A stretch of 64,000 nt of DNA, from contig CAWAPS010000019.1 of the NCBI GenBank assembly GCA_963783945.1, positions 1,054,001 through 1,118,000 on the forward strand. The letters are read 5' to 3'. This DNA is from CAWAPS01 sp963783945. Its GTDB lineage: Bacteria > Actinomycetota > Acidimicrobiia > Acidimicrobiales > Palsa-688. How positions within the stretch are numbered: the stretch's first letter is position 1; the number at the start of each line of letters is the position of its first letter. The notes beneath the pieces were generated by a model, which saw only the letters and a list, made by a program, of their open reading frames with translations, did no database searches and was not told the origin of the DNA. This document shows, piece by piece, positions 43,798 through 53,171 of the stretch. The translations under genes were made by a program, and so were the position numbers.

Positions 43798-44023
43798 CCA
43801 CCTCTGGGGCCGGCCCACCCGCGTCCCTCGTTCTGGGCTGGTGTACCTCATCAAAATGAACCCGCTCCCGTAGGATTGCGGCGAGTTCACGCTGAACCTG
43901 AGCCCGGGCCGAAGGCCAGAACTTCGTCTGGAAGCTGGCTCAGCCCCGTACGCGAGATCGCCGACTCTGCTCGGCTTGCGCGTCGGGGTGGTGCCGTCAT
44001 TCGGCGGGCATCCGTGGTCATCG

Positions 44024-44533
44024 TCACTCGGTGAGTACGAGGTGCTGCTTGCCGTCGATCAACTCCCGAGCCGCGTCAAGGTGACCGGTGTGGGCGGCGG
44101 TCTCCGTTATGACGTGGAGCCCGATCTCTTGGACACTGTCGAGCCGCCAGGAACCGAAGAAGTCTGGCCACCACGCAGGTGCCGCGTCGAGGGAGCCGGT
44201 GGCGATGATCGCATCGGCACGCTCGATGTTGCGCCGGTACCCCAGGAGCACCTCCTCGGTGGAGTCCTCGATGCCTACGTCCCAGTCGCTGCCCGATGAG
44301 CCGAGCACATCTTCCACGGCTGCCTGCTTCCCAGCGATGACGGCCTGGAACCAGAAGCGCTCCATGTCCAAGGACAAGTGGTTCACCAGCCCGAGGCAGG
44401 TCCAGCGCGACGGAAGAACCTGGCGGCGAAGGTCGTCGACGTCAAGGCCCTCCAGGGCCTCGAAGATGCGCTCGCGTTGACCTTTCAAATAGCGCAACAG
44501 CACTTGGCGCTCGTTCGACGTCGCTGGCGGCAT
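44024..44533 (-). CDS. DinB/DUF664-family protein
   Basis: This 169-residue four-helix protein has LRRQVLPSRWTCLGLVNHLS with the first metal-type His, FGSWRLDSVQEIGLHVITET and TAAHTGHLDAARELIDG with the HxxHxxxxR-type end. DinB-like proteins include thiol-dependent transferases and many of unknown role. ATG at 44533 has aaggagag upstream. Stands alone. Confidence 0.82.
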   Translation of the reverse strand: MPPATSNERQVLLRYLKGQRERIFEALEGLDVDDLRRQVLPSRWTCLGLVNHLSLDMERFWFQAVIAGKQAAVEDVLGSSGSDWDVGIEDSTEEVLLGYRRNIERADAIIATGSLDAAPAWWPDFFGSWRLDSVQEIGLHVITETAAHTGHLDAARELIDGKQHLVLTE

Positions 44534-44762
44534 GGCCCGCTCTCCTTCCGGTTCTGACCGGGTGCTCTCGCGACGGTCCTTCAAGGGCCAAGAGAGTACC
44601 CACAGCATTCCAGACGAGGCTCGTCCTCGAATCTCATCGCCGCCTGAGACCACGCCCGCGCAACGCGTCTCAGCCGCGCTCCCCGACGAAGGGTTACGCG
44701 ACTCGACTACTCGCAGCCGCCCCGAACACTTCATCGGCACCCCTCGGCCGGGATGAGACGGC

Positions 44763-45293
44763 TCACGTGACTCGCCCCGATCGACGGGTAGGGCGTCGGG
44801 CGCCCCCTGTGTTCGGGACGCCCGAACGTCGTGGGCCGTTAGCGGGCGGCGCCGGCCAGGAAGGCCGCCACGATGTAGGTAGCGTGGCGGTCGAGTGACA
44901 ACCGAGCTCGGTCATAGCGCATGGTGGTGCGGGGATCGGCGTCACCAGACCGCAAAACGAGCCAGGATCGTCTCGCCCCGAGAACCGCCGCCGATCGCAC
45001 ACTTCGGCTTGCAGAACAAGCCCGCCGAGGCGCTCCACCCCGCGGTAGGCGGCGAGTCGAGCGACCGCAGCGGCGAACGGCTCGATGGTCAAGTACCGCT
45101 GCAGGTCCGCCTCAAGCGCCTCCAGCTCCGCCTCGCGGCATGCGACTGTGGCCCGGTAACGGGCGAAAGTGGCCGACAGGGCCGGATGGTCGAAGCTTTG
45201 GCCAGCCAGCCACGAACGGTGCTTAGCGCAGAAGGAGGAGTCAGGTAGGAGTCCCCTTGAAGCCGAGTACTGGCGGTTACCTTCCACCGGCAT
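44763..45293 (-). pseudogene. IS110-family transposase remnant
   Basis: The frame reads QSFDHPALSATFARYRATVA, EAELEALEADLQRYL, AVARLAAYRGVERLGGL and LQAEVCDRRRF, then FCGLV: the region just before the IS110 C-terminal helix-hairpin domain. The N-terminal DEDD catalytic part is missing and the tail after GLV is frameshifted. Confidence 0.7.
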
Positions 45294-45325
45294 GGGGAGT
45301 GTGGAGGCTTGACACCATGGTGATG

Positions 45326-45361
45326 TCGGCCGACCGGGAGGAAGCCGCCCCGGTCGGCCGA
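45326..45361 (-). terminator. Hairpin terminator of the large secreted protein gene
   Basis: Perfect 13-base arms, tcggccgaccggg (45326-45338) and cccggtcggccga (45349-45361), flank a ten-base loop. It starts 12 bases past the stop at 45373. Confidence 0.8.
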
Positions 45362-45372
45362 CGAATGCCTGG

Positions 45373-47259
45373 TCAGGTTCCGTTCGCTGGCTGGTTGTAG
45401 GTGATTCCGTTGAGCGTTGTTGTCATTGTCCCCGTCGCCTGGAAGTTGTTGCTGAAGTTCAGATCGTTGACGTTCACTGAGAACCCACCTGGACTTGTTA
45501 CTAACTGGCCGAATCCTTGAAGACCAAAGATGGTGAGGTTGTCGTTCCAGGTCATGAATCCCGGAGTAGTGGTGTTCACGCTCTCGGTACCGTTCACCAC
45601 GTTGAGCCCACGCGACTGGACGTAGTTGCGATAGGTGACCTGAATGCTCTGGACAGCGGTGTCTGTCGAGTTGTCCGTGATCACCACAGTGGCGTAGCCG
45701 AACACATTCCCCTTCACCGTGTAGGTACCACTGGGGATAGGCGCAAAGGTCGGCAGAGTCTGACCGGGAGCGTAGGGAGTGGCCCAACTCGCTGGAGCCG
45801 TGTTCGAGATCGGTGCCGGCGGGATTGCCGGGCGCGAAGGCAGGGCTAATCGAGCGATCATCAGCCGACTGTTCCTCCCTCCAGGCTCCGTCGAACCCGC
45901 ACACTCATGAGGTGTCGGATTCGCCCCGCAGGCGAAGTTCTCTACCCACACGACAGCGGCGCTGTTGGCCAACCAATCCGGGTCGGCTGCAGCATTCCAG
46001 TTGGGATCGGCGACCGCCGCGTTGACCTGTTCCGTCTTCGGCACAACGGTGCTGGTTAGCCACGGTTCGAAGAACCTACGGTTGCCGTTGTTACGCATCT
46101 GGGAGATAACACCGAGGCTGACCAGGTTGGACGAGATTGGGGAGATCCCTTCGAGACCCGAGATCCAGTCCATGCGGCCGTTCCCCCTGGCCTCGTCGTT
46201 TATCATCCACAAGCCGTTCGGGGACATCTGCATGGGGTCGGTGTATTCGGCGTGAACAGTTACAGGATGCGATTGACCCGTTGTCAGGTTCGTTGCCCAC
46301 CCATCAACACTATTGTCCTCATAGGCCTGGATCCCCAGAATAGATCGGCCATCGCTTGTCCAGCCCCTCGCCTCGCCGATCATGGCTTGCTGGCGGAACA
46401 CGAGCTGATTGCCCTGGACCACCCAAGGAGATGGCTGAGGCAGGAAATACACGTTGGTCAGGTCATACCGCTGATTGGCGATATCCCACGAGAGTGCGCC
46501 TTCGAACTCGTCTTCCGCGAAGCCGCCACCAGTGATGAGCAGGGAGTCCCATTCCAGGTGAACGCCGTCAGGACTGAGGCGCCACTCCCGCCCATTGCCG
46601 AACGGGCTCGGCGGATTGGGCGCTCCGAGCGGAGAGTTGCCCCAGTAGATGGGATAGACATGGGTGTCGGATGGCGTGCACTTTGGGTCGGAGAGCCTAA
46701 GAAGGGCACCGCGGGGACCGCTGCAGTCGAGAATGCCATTGCCCACCAGTACTTGCTTGTCACCCGGTAGCGCACGGGGCGGCGGATAGGTGAAGTCGGC
46801 GGTGATGATCGTCGAAGGCATCGACACCCCGCAGGTGAGGCACTTCCAGGCATCTCCGTCAGGGAAGGTCGTGCCGTCGGTCTTGTCAAGCACCACCTGA
46901 GGGCCGCTGTAGATACTGGCGGGCCCGGTATTGGGTGCGCCCGCATATGTCAGACCCACTAGCACATAGCGCGAATCCCAATAGAAGCCCGGGGTGCCGA
47001 GGCCTCCCCAAATGCCCGAAAGGCATCCGGTCGGATTCGCGCACACTCCGCTCGCTGGTGCCGTCGGAGGCACCGGCAGCTCCGAAATCGAGGCAGGCAC
47101 GTGAAGTAGTTGACCAGGCTCTGGAGGAACCGATCCCGACGTGCTACCGGCCGCACCGGCAAGGCCTGGAGCCGTGGCCATTACCAGAGTGACAACCAGG
47201 GCAAAGACGAGCGGAAGTCCCGATCGCGACTTTCTGACAAGCTTCAACCTCGGTATCAC
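45373..47259 (-). CDS. Large secreted protein with propeller-like (TolB/WD40-type) repeats
   Basis: This 628-residue protein has a signal peptide (LPLVFALVVTLVMATAPGLA, then GAAG). Blade-like segments follow: WRLSPDGVHLEWDSLLITGG, GWTSDGRSILGIQAYED and MQMSPNGLWMINDEA. A C-terminal beta domain follows (GTYTVKGNVFGYATVVITDN onward). Paired Cys at CLTC and CTPSD suggest disulfides outside the cell. Function is unknown. GTG at 47259 has GGAGG eight bases upstream; the frame is open further up but reads through non-signal sequence. Confidence 0.75.
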   Translation of the reverse strand: MIPRLKLVRKSRSGLPLVFALVVTLVMATAPGLAGAAGSTSGSVPPEPGQLLHVPASISELPVPPTAPASGVCANPTGCLSGIWGGLGTPGFYWDSRYVLVGLTYAGAPNTGPASIYSGPQVVLDKTDGTTFPDGDAWKCLTCGVSMPSTIITADFTYPPPRALPGDKQVLVGNGILDCSGPRGALLRLSDPKCTPSDTHVYPIYWGNSPLGAPNPPSPFGNGREWRLSPDGVHLEWDSLLITGGGFAEDEFEGALSWDIANQRYDLTNVYFLPQPSPWVVQGNQLVFRQQAMIGEARGWTSDGRSILGIQAYEDNSVDGWATNLTTGQSHPVTVHAEYTDPMQMSPNGLWMINDEARGNGRMDWISGLEGISPISSNLVSLGVISQMRNNGNRRFFEPWLTSTVVPKTEQVNAAVADPNWNAAADPDWLANSAAVVWVENFACGANPTPHECAGSTEPGGRNSRLMIARLALPSRPAIPPAPISNTAPASWATPYAPGQTLPTFAPIPSGTYTVKGNVFGYATVVITDNSTDTAVQSIQVTYRNYVQSRGLNVVNGTESVNTTTPGFMTWNDNLTIFGLQGFGQLVTSPGGFSVNVNDLNFSNNFQATGTMTTTLNGITYNQPANGT

Positions 47260-48192
47260 CGGGCCACCTCCACTAAAGATGTCGACTCCAATGCAATCTT
47301 CACTACAACGCTTCGCACTGCTCTGCGCCCCACTGTGCGAGTTCCCACATGGCGCCTTGTGAAACTCAGAATGCGCCTGAAAGTCACTCGGCGACACCAT
47401 CCTCCATCGCCCCTCCCCAGTAACTGTTTGGGTTAAGAGTACGACCGTGTGAACAGCCTCGCAACAAACTCCTTCCGGTACACACCAGGGCAGCGAGAGT
47501 GTCGCACACGAACACGAGAACGTCGACATTCAAAGGCGCCTGCACCTGGTCAGCTCTTACAACCGCGCCGAGGTTCTCGGAGCCTCCGAAGCCTCCGTCC
47601 CACACTGCGTCGATCCGACTGCCCGCAGGTATCACCGAACGCGCGGCGGAACCATCCCACTATCGCTGTGGCCCGCTATCCCCCCTCGCCGGGGAGATGA
47701 GATACCCGAGGAGGCCTGCCAACCAAAGGTTGCGAACTTTGCCAAGCACCGGGGGCTTGGAAGTGGCCGGGTGGCCAGACACGAGATGTGCCGATCTGCG
47801 TGCGTAGGTCGACCGACCCGACCGGGTTATGGCGTGAGCGTTCTGCGTGACCCCGACCGGCACCTCGGGTCGGACGTCCCCGGCAACAAATGGGGGCATA
47901 GATGACCGATAGATGACCGGGCGCCGAGTCACATCCGTTGGGTGGCCGGGTTCGCCGTCCGCCTCCCGGTCACGCCGACACGCCTCGAGGTTGCCATCGC
48001 GCCAAGCGTATGACAGAGTGAAGGTCGAAGGCCTCGCTTCTCCGACATCCAGCGCCCGGTTACCGATGCGTTCACCGGGCAGGCGCGACGGGCGCTGCCC
48101 ACATTCGTGGGCGCCCGTCGAGGCGGCTACTGGAGCCTTCACGCGGGGAGCCGAATTACCAGACCTCAAATCGGCGACCTCTGTCTTATGCG
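47260..48192. other. Gene-free stretch of about 930 bases
   Basis: Overlapping frames on both strands have no recognised domain or ribosome site. One minus frame (47384-47635) reads AVVRADQVQAPLNVDVLVFV, which is protein-like, but I cannot support it further. The left end must hold the promoter of the 45373-47259 gene. Confidence 0.35.
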
Positions 48193-50337
48193 CTAGTGGA
48201 CGATTACTCGGATGCTGGCCAGGTTCTGGACCAGGCCGTATGGGGTGGTGGTGTTCCCGTAGCGCTGGGATGTCACACGGACCACCGGGAAATAGGTGCC
48301 AGGATTGGTGAAGGTGTAGGTCTCGTGCAGTCTGACTCGCGGGCCGATCCGGGTGAGCGCCGATGTGACCGTGAAGCTACCCGTACCCTCGAAGTCCCAC
48401 TCGACCTTGACGATCTTGCCGGCGCCGGGAGGCACCTGGGCGTCCATGGAGAACGTTACGGGCTGACCGGCCGCGACATAGATCCTCTGCCCGGGTGAGG
48501 CGTGAACCCACGCGCGTGTCCTGGCCGTCAGGGTGACCACGGGCTGGACCCCGTGGCGCCTTACGGCGGTGGCCGCCAGTTGCACCTGGTTGTTGGCGTC
48601 GATGCTGTAGTTGGTGCTGGCCGGCGGCTGAGCCCTGTGGGCCACCCAGGCGTCCAGGTCCAGAAGTGCCTGCTGGAACTCACCGGTGTAGCTGACGATG
48701 TGGTCGGCGGCGTCGGTGGCCGCCGGGCCTTCCGGGTCGTGGTCGGCGTTGTCCATGTACCACAGCCGGAAGCTGTTGCCGAAGCTGGATCCGAGGGCGG
48801 CCTGGGCCTGCTTGCTGTACCAGTCGGCGGACCAAGGGTAGGCCTGCACGTCCATGGTCGACTCCAGCATGATCATCTTGCCGTAGAAATGCCCGCTGGC
48901 CACCGATCCGGCGGTGCTGGCGGCTAGGAGCGGTCCGACCAGGATGGGGCGCTGCGGTTCGAGCGGCTGACCGTTGGGGCCCCGGTACTGGTTCCATCCA
49001 TACTCATCGGGGGTTGGCACCTGATGGCGTTGGTAGTACTGGAGGGCGATAAGCCAGGAGTTGTCTAGCTCCACCGACGTGCCGGCTGTGATTTGACTAG
49101 TGACGGCCGGGTTGGCCAAGGGCCCGAAGGTGAGCGTGTTACCGGTTACGTTGCCGATGGGCACCGTCTGTCCGGCTTCGGGTCCGCTCAGGACATTCAG
49201 ATCGGCACCGTCCAGGTCACCGGTGGGCACACTGGCAAGCAGCAACCCGCTGGCCGGGTTGCCGACCAGCCCGGTGACAGTGCTGTCGTACTGGACCCGG
49301 GCCGCCTGCACCGACGGGTCGCTGCCCTCATAGCCGGGCTGGGTCCAAAAGTCATTCACATAGCTGGGGTCGATGGCCCGCACGGCCGGCTCCACTGCGT
49401 AGAACCCTCCACCATTCAAGGTGGCGTACTGCCACCAGCCCCGCAGCGGGAAGCCGAGCTTGGTCACCTCCTGCAGGACCGCCTGCTGCTCGGGTGTGAG
49501 GCCGGCGTAGGGATCACCGCTGCCGCCGGGAGCCATGGCGTCGGCGATCTGGGGCAGCTTGTCAGCTAGGACGCGAAGTGCAAGAAGCTCCACGGTCATG
49601 AAACTGGGGATGGCGTTGGGAACCCCGAAGACCATGGGCACCGCGCCGTCCCACACGCCGGAGGTGTTCTCCATAGCTCCCACCGTTTGGTAGGCGCCTC
49701 CGCTGGCGCCGTAGATGTAGCCGCGGGGCCGGGCCGAGGTGTGATACACCCTCTTCTCGGCCACGACCCGGGAGAACTTCGCCGCCGCGGCGTTTGTTCG
49801 ATACGGGGCAAGGGCGCCGCCGGTGGGTACGCCGCCGGCGTTATTGGTCGACACCACGTAGGCGCCATTGGAAATGGCGAAGGCCACCGAGCAGTAAGAG
49901 GTTCCTATCGACGGGCAGCCCGAAGCGGCGTTCTCTTGGCTCAGGGTGGGATATGTGGTTTCGAAGAATCGGCCCCGGTACTTGTCCGGTGACGGGAAGT
50001 AGAACGCGAACCGGGCGGCAGTTCCGGTGAACCCGCCATGTATGTAGCGGAAGCTCACCGTCATCCCGGTCGTCGGGTCGGTGATCGTCCCCGGTTGATC
50101 TTCATCTATGTATGGCTGGTTCAGGACCGGATCGACACAAGTGGCGGTGACAAACAGCGGACCGCCCGAGGACTGAGGTTGGCAAGCCGGGGCGGGAGCC
50201 GACGCCGACGCCGACGCCACATTCGAGGCTGTTACCGCCGGGCTGACAACAACGACCAGCAAAGCAGCCGCCACCAGCAGCGCCCCGCCCCGCCACCGTC
50301 TTCCACCACTCATCTGTCCACCACCGTGTCTGATCAT
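48193..50337 (-). CDS. Secreted alpha/beta hydrolase with C-terminal PKD domain
   Basis: This 714-residue protein has a signal peptide (GALLVAAALLVVVVSPAVTA). An alpha/beta-hydrolase-type core follows with the nucleophile motif GASGG (Ser212) and a late DNADHDPEG His segment. The layout recalls tannase/feruloyl-esterase-like enzymes. Residues ~600-714 are PKD-like: VTFSMDAQVPPGAGKIVKVE, then DFEGTG and YTFTNPGTYFPVVRV. A secreted esterase with a carbohydrate or polymer-facing domain is plausible. ATG at 50337 has gagggg upstream. It is divergent from a TetR gene. Confidence 0.78.
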   Translation of the reverse strand: MIRHGGGQMSGGRRWRGGALLVAAALLVVVVSPAVTASNVASASASAPAPACQPQSSGGPLFVTATCVDPVLNQPYIDEDQPGTITDPTTGMTVSFRYIHGGFTGTAARFAFYFPSPDKYRGRFFETTYPTLSQENAASGCPSIGTSYCSVAFAISNGAYVVSTNNAGGVPTGGALAPYRTNAAAAKFSRVVAEKRVYHTSARPRGYIYGASGGAYQTVGAMENTSGVWDGAVPMVFGVPNAIPSFMTVELLALRVLADKLPQIADAMAPGGSGDPYAGLTPEQQAVLQEVTKLGFPLRGWWQYATLNGGGFYAVEPAVRAIDPSYVNDFWTQPGYEGSDPSVQAARVQYDSTVTGLVGNPASGLLLASVPTGDLDGADLNVLSGPEAGQTVPIGNVTGNTLTFGPLANPAVTSQITAGTSVELDNSWLIALQYYQRHQVPTPDEYGWNQYRGPNGQPLEPQRPILVGPLLAASTAGSVASGHFYGKMIMLESTMDVQAYPWSADWYSKQAQAALGSSFGNSFRLWYMDNADHDPEGPAATDAADHIVSYTGEFQQALLDLDAWVAHRAQPPASTNYSIDANNQVQLAATAVRRHGVQPVVTLTARTRAWVHASPGQRIYVAAGQPVTFSMDAQVPPGAGKIVKVEWDFEGTGSFTVTSALTRIGPRVRLHETYTFTNPGTYFPVVRVTSQRYGNTTTPYGLVQNLASIRVIVH

Positions 50338-50410
50338 CGGCTGTATCCCCTCTTGTCGAGGTCAGAGTCGACACCATCGCCCTCCCGGCGATAGGCCTAA
50401 CCTAAGCTGT

Positions 50411-50422
50411 TACAGACCTGTA
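50411..50422. promoter_or_regulatory. Inverted repeat, candidate TetR operator
   Basis: tacag-ac-ctgta forms perfect five-base arms. It lies right at the predicted start point of the hydrolase promoter and 50 bases before the TetR ATG, the usual place for a local repressor site. Confidence 0.4.
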
Positions 50423-50450
50423 TCTTTATCAGGGTGGACCCGGATGTCAA
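50423..50450 (-). promoter_or_regulatory. Candidate sigma70-type promoter of the hydrolase gene
   Basis: On the minus strand TTGACA (50445-50450) is followed after 16 bases by TAAAGA (50423-50428). Transcription would start near 50415, inside the inverted repeat, leaving a ~78-base leader. Confidence 0.5.
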
Positions 50451-50472
50451 GCGCTGCTGCAAGAAGGAACTG

Positions 50473-51138
50473 ATGCCGCCCCGGAAAGGCGTGCCGAACC
50501 GGCGCGGCATCGCCAGCCGGGAACAGATCCTCGACGCCGCGGTCGAGCTGTTCGCCCGGCACGGCTACCGAGGTACCGGCTTGCTTCTCCTAGCGGAGAG
50601 GGTCGGGATGAGCCACGTCGGAATCCTCCGCCACTTCGGGACCAAGGAAAACCTACTCAGAGCGGTCATGGCCAGGCGGGATCAGATACTGGAGGGACTT
50701 GCCGGCGAAGTGGCCGGCACGGGCATCACCGGTCTGACCAGCATCCCGGTGCCCTCAGAGCCGGAGGTGCTCACCAGGCTGGCGACGGTACTGCGTGCCG
50801 AGAACCTCAACCCTGGCGATCCCCTCCACCACTACTTCAACGAAGCCGGCCACCACATCCGAGCCGTAATAGCCGCCGAGATCCGGGCCGGCCAGGACAC
50901 GGGCGAGATCCGCAGCGACATCGACGCCGACCTGAAAGCTATGGAGATCGTGGCGTTCAGCATCGGGATCGAGACCCAATGGCTGGCCGAGCCCAACCTC
51001 ATCGACCGCCAGAAGGTCCACCAGTCGTTCGTACGGGCACTCCTCGACGACCTCACCCGGGCGGACGCACCCCGAAAAGCCACCAAGAAGACCAAAACCC
51101 CAACCTCCAAGACCGCAGGCAAAACCGGGAGAAAGTAA
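50473..51138 (+). CDS. TetR-family transcriptional regulator
   Basis: This 221-residue regulator has the TetR helix-turn-helix in residues ~12-60 (REQILDAAVELFARHGYRGT, LAERVGMSHVGILRHFGTKE). An all-helical ligand domain follows, and a Lys/Thr-rich tail (APRKATKKTKTPTSKTAGK) that could add DNA or RNA contact. It is divergent from the secreted hydrolase and likely controls it. The ATG at 50473 has gaaggaa upstream; an in-frame GTG at 50434 would overlap the opposing promoter and is less likely. Confidence 0.87.
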   Translation: MPPRKGVPNRRGIASREQILDAAVELFARHGYRGTGLLLLAERVGMSHVGILRHFGTKENLLRAVMARRDQILEGLAGEVAGTGITGLTSIPVPSEPEVLTRLATVLRAENLNPGDPLHHYFNEAGHHIRAVIAAEIRAGQDTGEIRSDIDADLKAMEIVAFSIGIETQWLAEPNLIDRQKVHQSFVRALLDDLTRADAPRKATKKTKTPTSKTAGKTGRK

Positions 51139-51190
51139 CACTCCCCAACCCGCAGCAATCAGTCCCAGTCAAACTGCTGACGGCGATCAC

Positions 51191-51530
51191 CAGAGCTGGG
51201 GAGTGGGCGTGTCGACCTGCAGAGGCCGGACGTAAGACAAGTCCCGACTGTCACGCGTGCCCTTGGAGTACCCCTGCTCGATGAACAGCCGGTTTTTCAG
51301 CCCGGACGCGTCCGTCTGGATCATAGTTCGACCGTCGAGCGCCAAACCGCCATCCTCCACACGCCGGCGCGTTTCTCAAGACGGTCGATGTAGCGCCCGT
51401 CAATGAGGCGGACAGTCTCGCCGTCGTGGTTGAGGAGCGTGACGGGACGTAGCTCTCGGCGTGGGCGACGTCGCCGTCCATCTCGACGGTGTCGGTGGTG
51501 ATGTTTGTGTAGGTGGTTCTGCGAGCCGGC
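51191..51530 (-). pseudogene. SnoaL-like protein remnant, frameshifted
   Basis: Three frames in turn give TTDTVEMDGDVAHAESYV, then DGETVRLIDGRYIDRLEKR and GVWRMAVWRSTVEL, then IQTDASGLKNRLFIEQGYSK to a stop at 51191. Together they cover the C-terminal half of a SnoaL_4-type NTF2-like protein. Two frameshifts disable it. The N-terminus is replaced by an SDR fragment. Confidence 0.75.
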
Positions 51531-51562
51531 GGCGTGCACCGAATTGATCCACCCTGCGTACT

Positions 51563-51984
51563 TCGGGCCGGACGATGCGTCCCCACCTGTGGCGCCTCAT
51601 GTGAGAGACGACGGCCTGGGTGCACAAGAACGTACCTTTGAGCGCGACGCCGAGGTGGGCGTCCCAGACCTCCTCGGGCATGTCCTCGATGGGGCCACCG
51701 GTGGCCGCTCCGGCGTGGTTGCAGAGAATGTCGACGCGGCCGAACTCGTCGACGGTTCGCTGCACCATGTCGACGACATCTGACTTCAACGACACGTCCG
51801 TGGGAACCGCCAGCACCGTGCCACCGGCATCGCGAATCTCCGCCGCGGCCTCCTCGGCCCGGGCCCGGTCCAGTTCCGCGATGACCACCGCGGCGCCTTC
51901 GTTCGCCAGGGCCCGTGAGACCGCACGGCCGATGCCCGGGCCGCCCCCGGCGGTAACAATGGCAATCTTGCCTTCCAGAAACAT
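51563..51984 (-). pseudogene. Truncated SDR fused to SnoaL remnant
   Basis: ATG at 51984 opens MFLEGKIAIVTAGGGPGIGR with a nucleotide loop, then LAVPTDVSLKSDVVDM and LCNHAG (NNAG position). It stops being SDR-like after HMRRHRWGRIV, before the catalytic Ser and YxxxK. Downstream residues come from the SnoaL remnant in a wrong frame. It is a deletion joint, not a working enzyme. Confidence 0.75.
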
Positions 51985-52232
51985 TTGGTCCGACGCGCTT
52001 GTCGACCGTTCGGGGCGAAGCGCCGCCACGCGGTGCGCGGACCCGTCGGCTCCTGTCACGAAGGTGCCCTGCACGAACCGGACGGTCGCTCCAGGCCTGG
52101 GCTCGTCCGCTCGATCGACCGCAACACGGACTAACCTAGTATCACCAAACTGCCTTAGATGCGCTACAATAGCCATAGCTTCCTGCGACCCCCGGGTAAC
52201 GAACCCCCCGGCGAGGTTCGGGCTGAGTCGAG

Positions 52233-52484
52233 TCAACGCTTGGGGGCGGCGGCCCGAAGGTGGCGCAGGGCGGGGTTGGCCGCGGCGGCGGCTTGGCGGT
52301 CCCGGGCGACCGAGTCCAGATAGCCCTGAGTGGTCGCCAGCGAGGCGTGACCCATCAGACCTTGCAGGTCGGCGACGGGGGTGCCCTCGGTGGCCAACAA
52401 GGTCCTCCGCCCCCTGGGGCCCAGGACCCTGAGATCCGCGCAATACGTACCCGGAATACGCCTTTTCACCGATGCCGGGCGCAT
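52233..52484 (-). pseudogene. Tyrosine recombinase C-terminal remnant
   Basis: The frame contains TLLATEGTPVADLQGLMGHA then SLATTQGYLDSVARDR, the last part of a phage-type integrase with the GHAS motif and the nucleophile Tyr in TQGYL. The catalytic core N-terminal to this is gone. Its upstream edge carries the 25-base motif also seen near 60.0 kb. Confidence 0.65.
52451..52475. repeat. 25-base motif shared with 60038-60062
   Basis: ccggaatacgccttttcacc followed by gatgc here, versus ccggaaatacgcctttcacc followed by gatgc at 60038-60062; the two differ by two compensating single-base shifts. One copy borders an integrase remnant and the other a gene-poor stretch. It could be a recombination site or the edge of a mobile element. 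Confidence 0.4.
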
Positions 52485-52545
52485 CGATCGGCGCGATAAC
52501 AGCGTTGGTAACCAATATGACGTCGCCAGTCCTAACCCCCTCGGA

Positions 52546-52860
52546 GTGCAATTGCCGACCTACCTGGTCTTTCGTGACCTGCCCGGGGTAACCCGAGACC
52601 AATTTGTCGCCGCCCAGCGCGCCGTGACCGACGAGGCCGACTCGGCCCGGGCCGCCGGACGAGCGGTGCGATATCTGACCGGCTTTTTCGTGCCCGCCAA
52701 CGCGGCAGGGCTCTGCCTGTTCGAAGGGGCCGACGCCGAAGAGGTGGCCGCGGTCAACCAACAAGCCGGGGTGCCCTTCACCAGCGTCGTGGAAGCCGTC
52801 GAGTGGCAGCCCCCCGCCTCGATTGGCGCGGTCGGGCCTAAGCGTACGGGACACCGATAG
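52546..52860 (+). CDS. DUF4242 (nickel-binding-type) small protein
   Basis: This 104-residue protein reads LPTYLVFRDLPGVTRDQFVA, RYLTGFFVPANAAGLCLFEG then ADAEEVAAVNQQAGVPF, the standard DUF4242 ferredoxin-like fold. An actinobacterial relative binds nickel; the role is unclear. GTG at 52546 fits the domain start but has a weak site; TTG at 52552 is an alternative. Confidence 0.75.
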   Translation: MQLPTYLVFRDLPGVTRDQFVAAQRAVTDEADSARAAGRAVRYLTGFFVPANAAGLCLFEGADAEEVAAVNQQAGVPFTSVVEAVEWQPPASIGAVGPKRTGHR

Positions 52861-53171
52861 TGGCTTGGGGAGGGTACGCCCGAACTGCGATCGCCGCCAG
52901 AGCGAGGAGCAGCATGTCATCACCGCAACCACACGCCGCCAGGGCAGGCGACTCTGGCCGGCCTGCCCGGGCTCGGCCTGACGTTCGCCGGAACCGAAGC
53001 GATCCTGGCAGGCGGTCACCGGTTGGGGATCAACCTACGACTGCGTGTTGGCCTCGTGGGCTCTATTCCGACCAACAAGGAACAGCTGGTCGATTAGATC
53101 AGTAAGAGGGGTCAGAGGCAACCTTCGCGGGAAGGTCGAACTGTTTGCTGAGCTAGGGAGGGGATAGGAGA
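52861..53171. other. Intergenic stretch with an unassigned frame
   Basis: A + frame ending at TAG near 53098 reads LAGLPGLGLTFAGTEAILAG then LRLRVGLVGSIPTNKEQLVD, which is protein-like but has no start or known family. The right end holds ctagggagggg before the next gene. Confidence 0.3.

Noticed and set aside
51400..53019. 539-codon composite open frame on the minus strand
   Set aside because: Only ~140 codons are SDR-like; the rest strings together SnoaL remnant, integrase remnant in a wrong frame and the complement of DUF4242. Not one protein.
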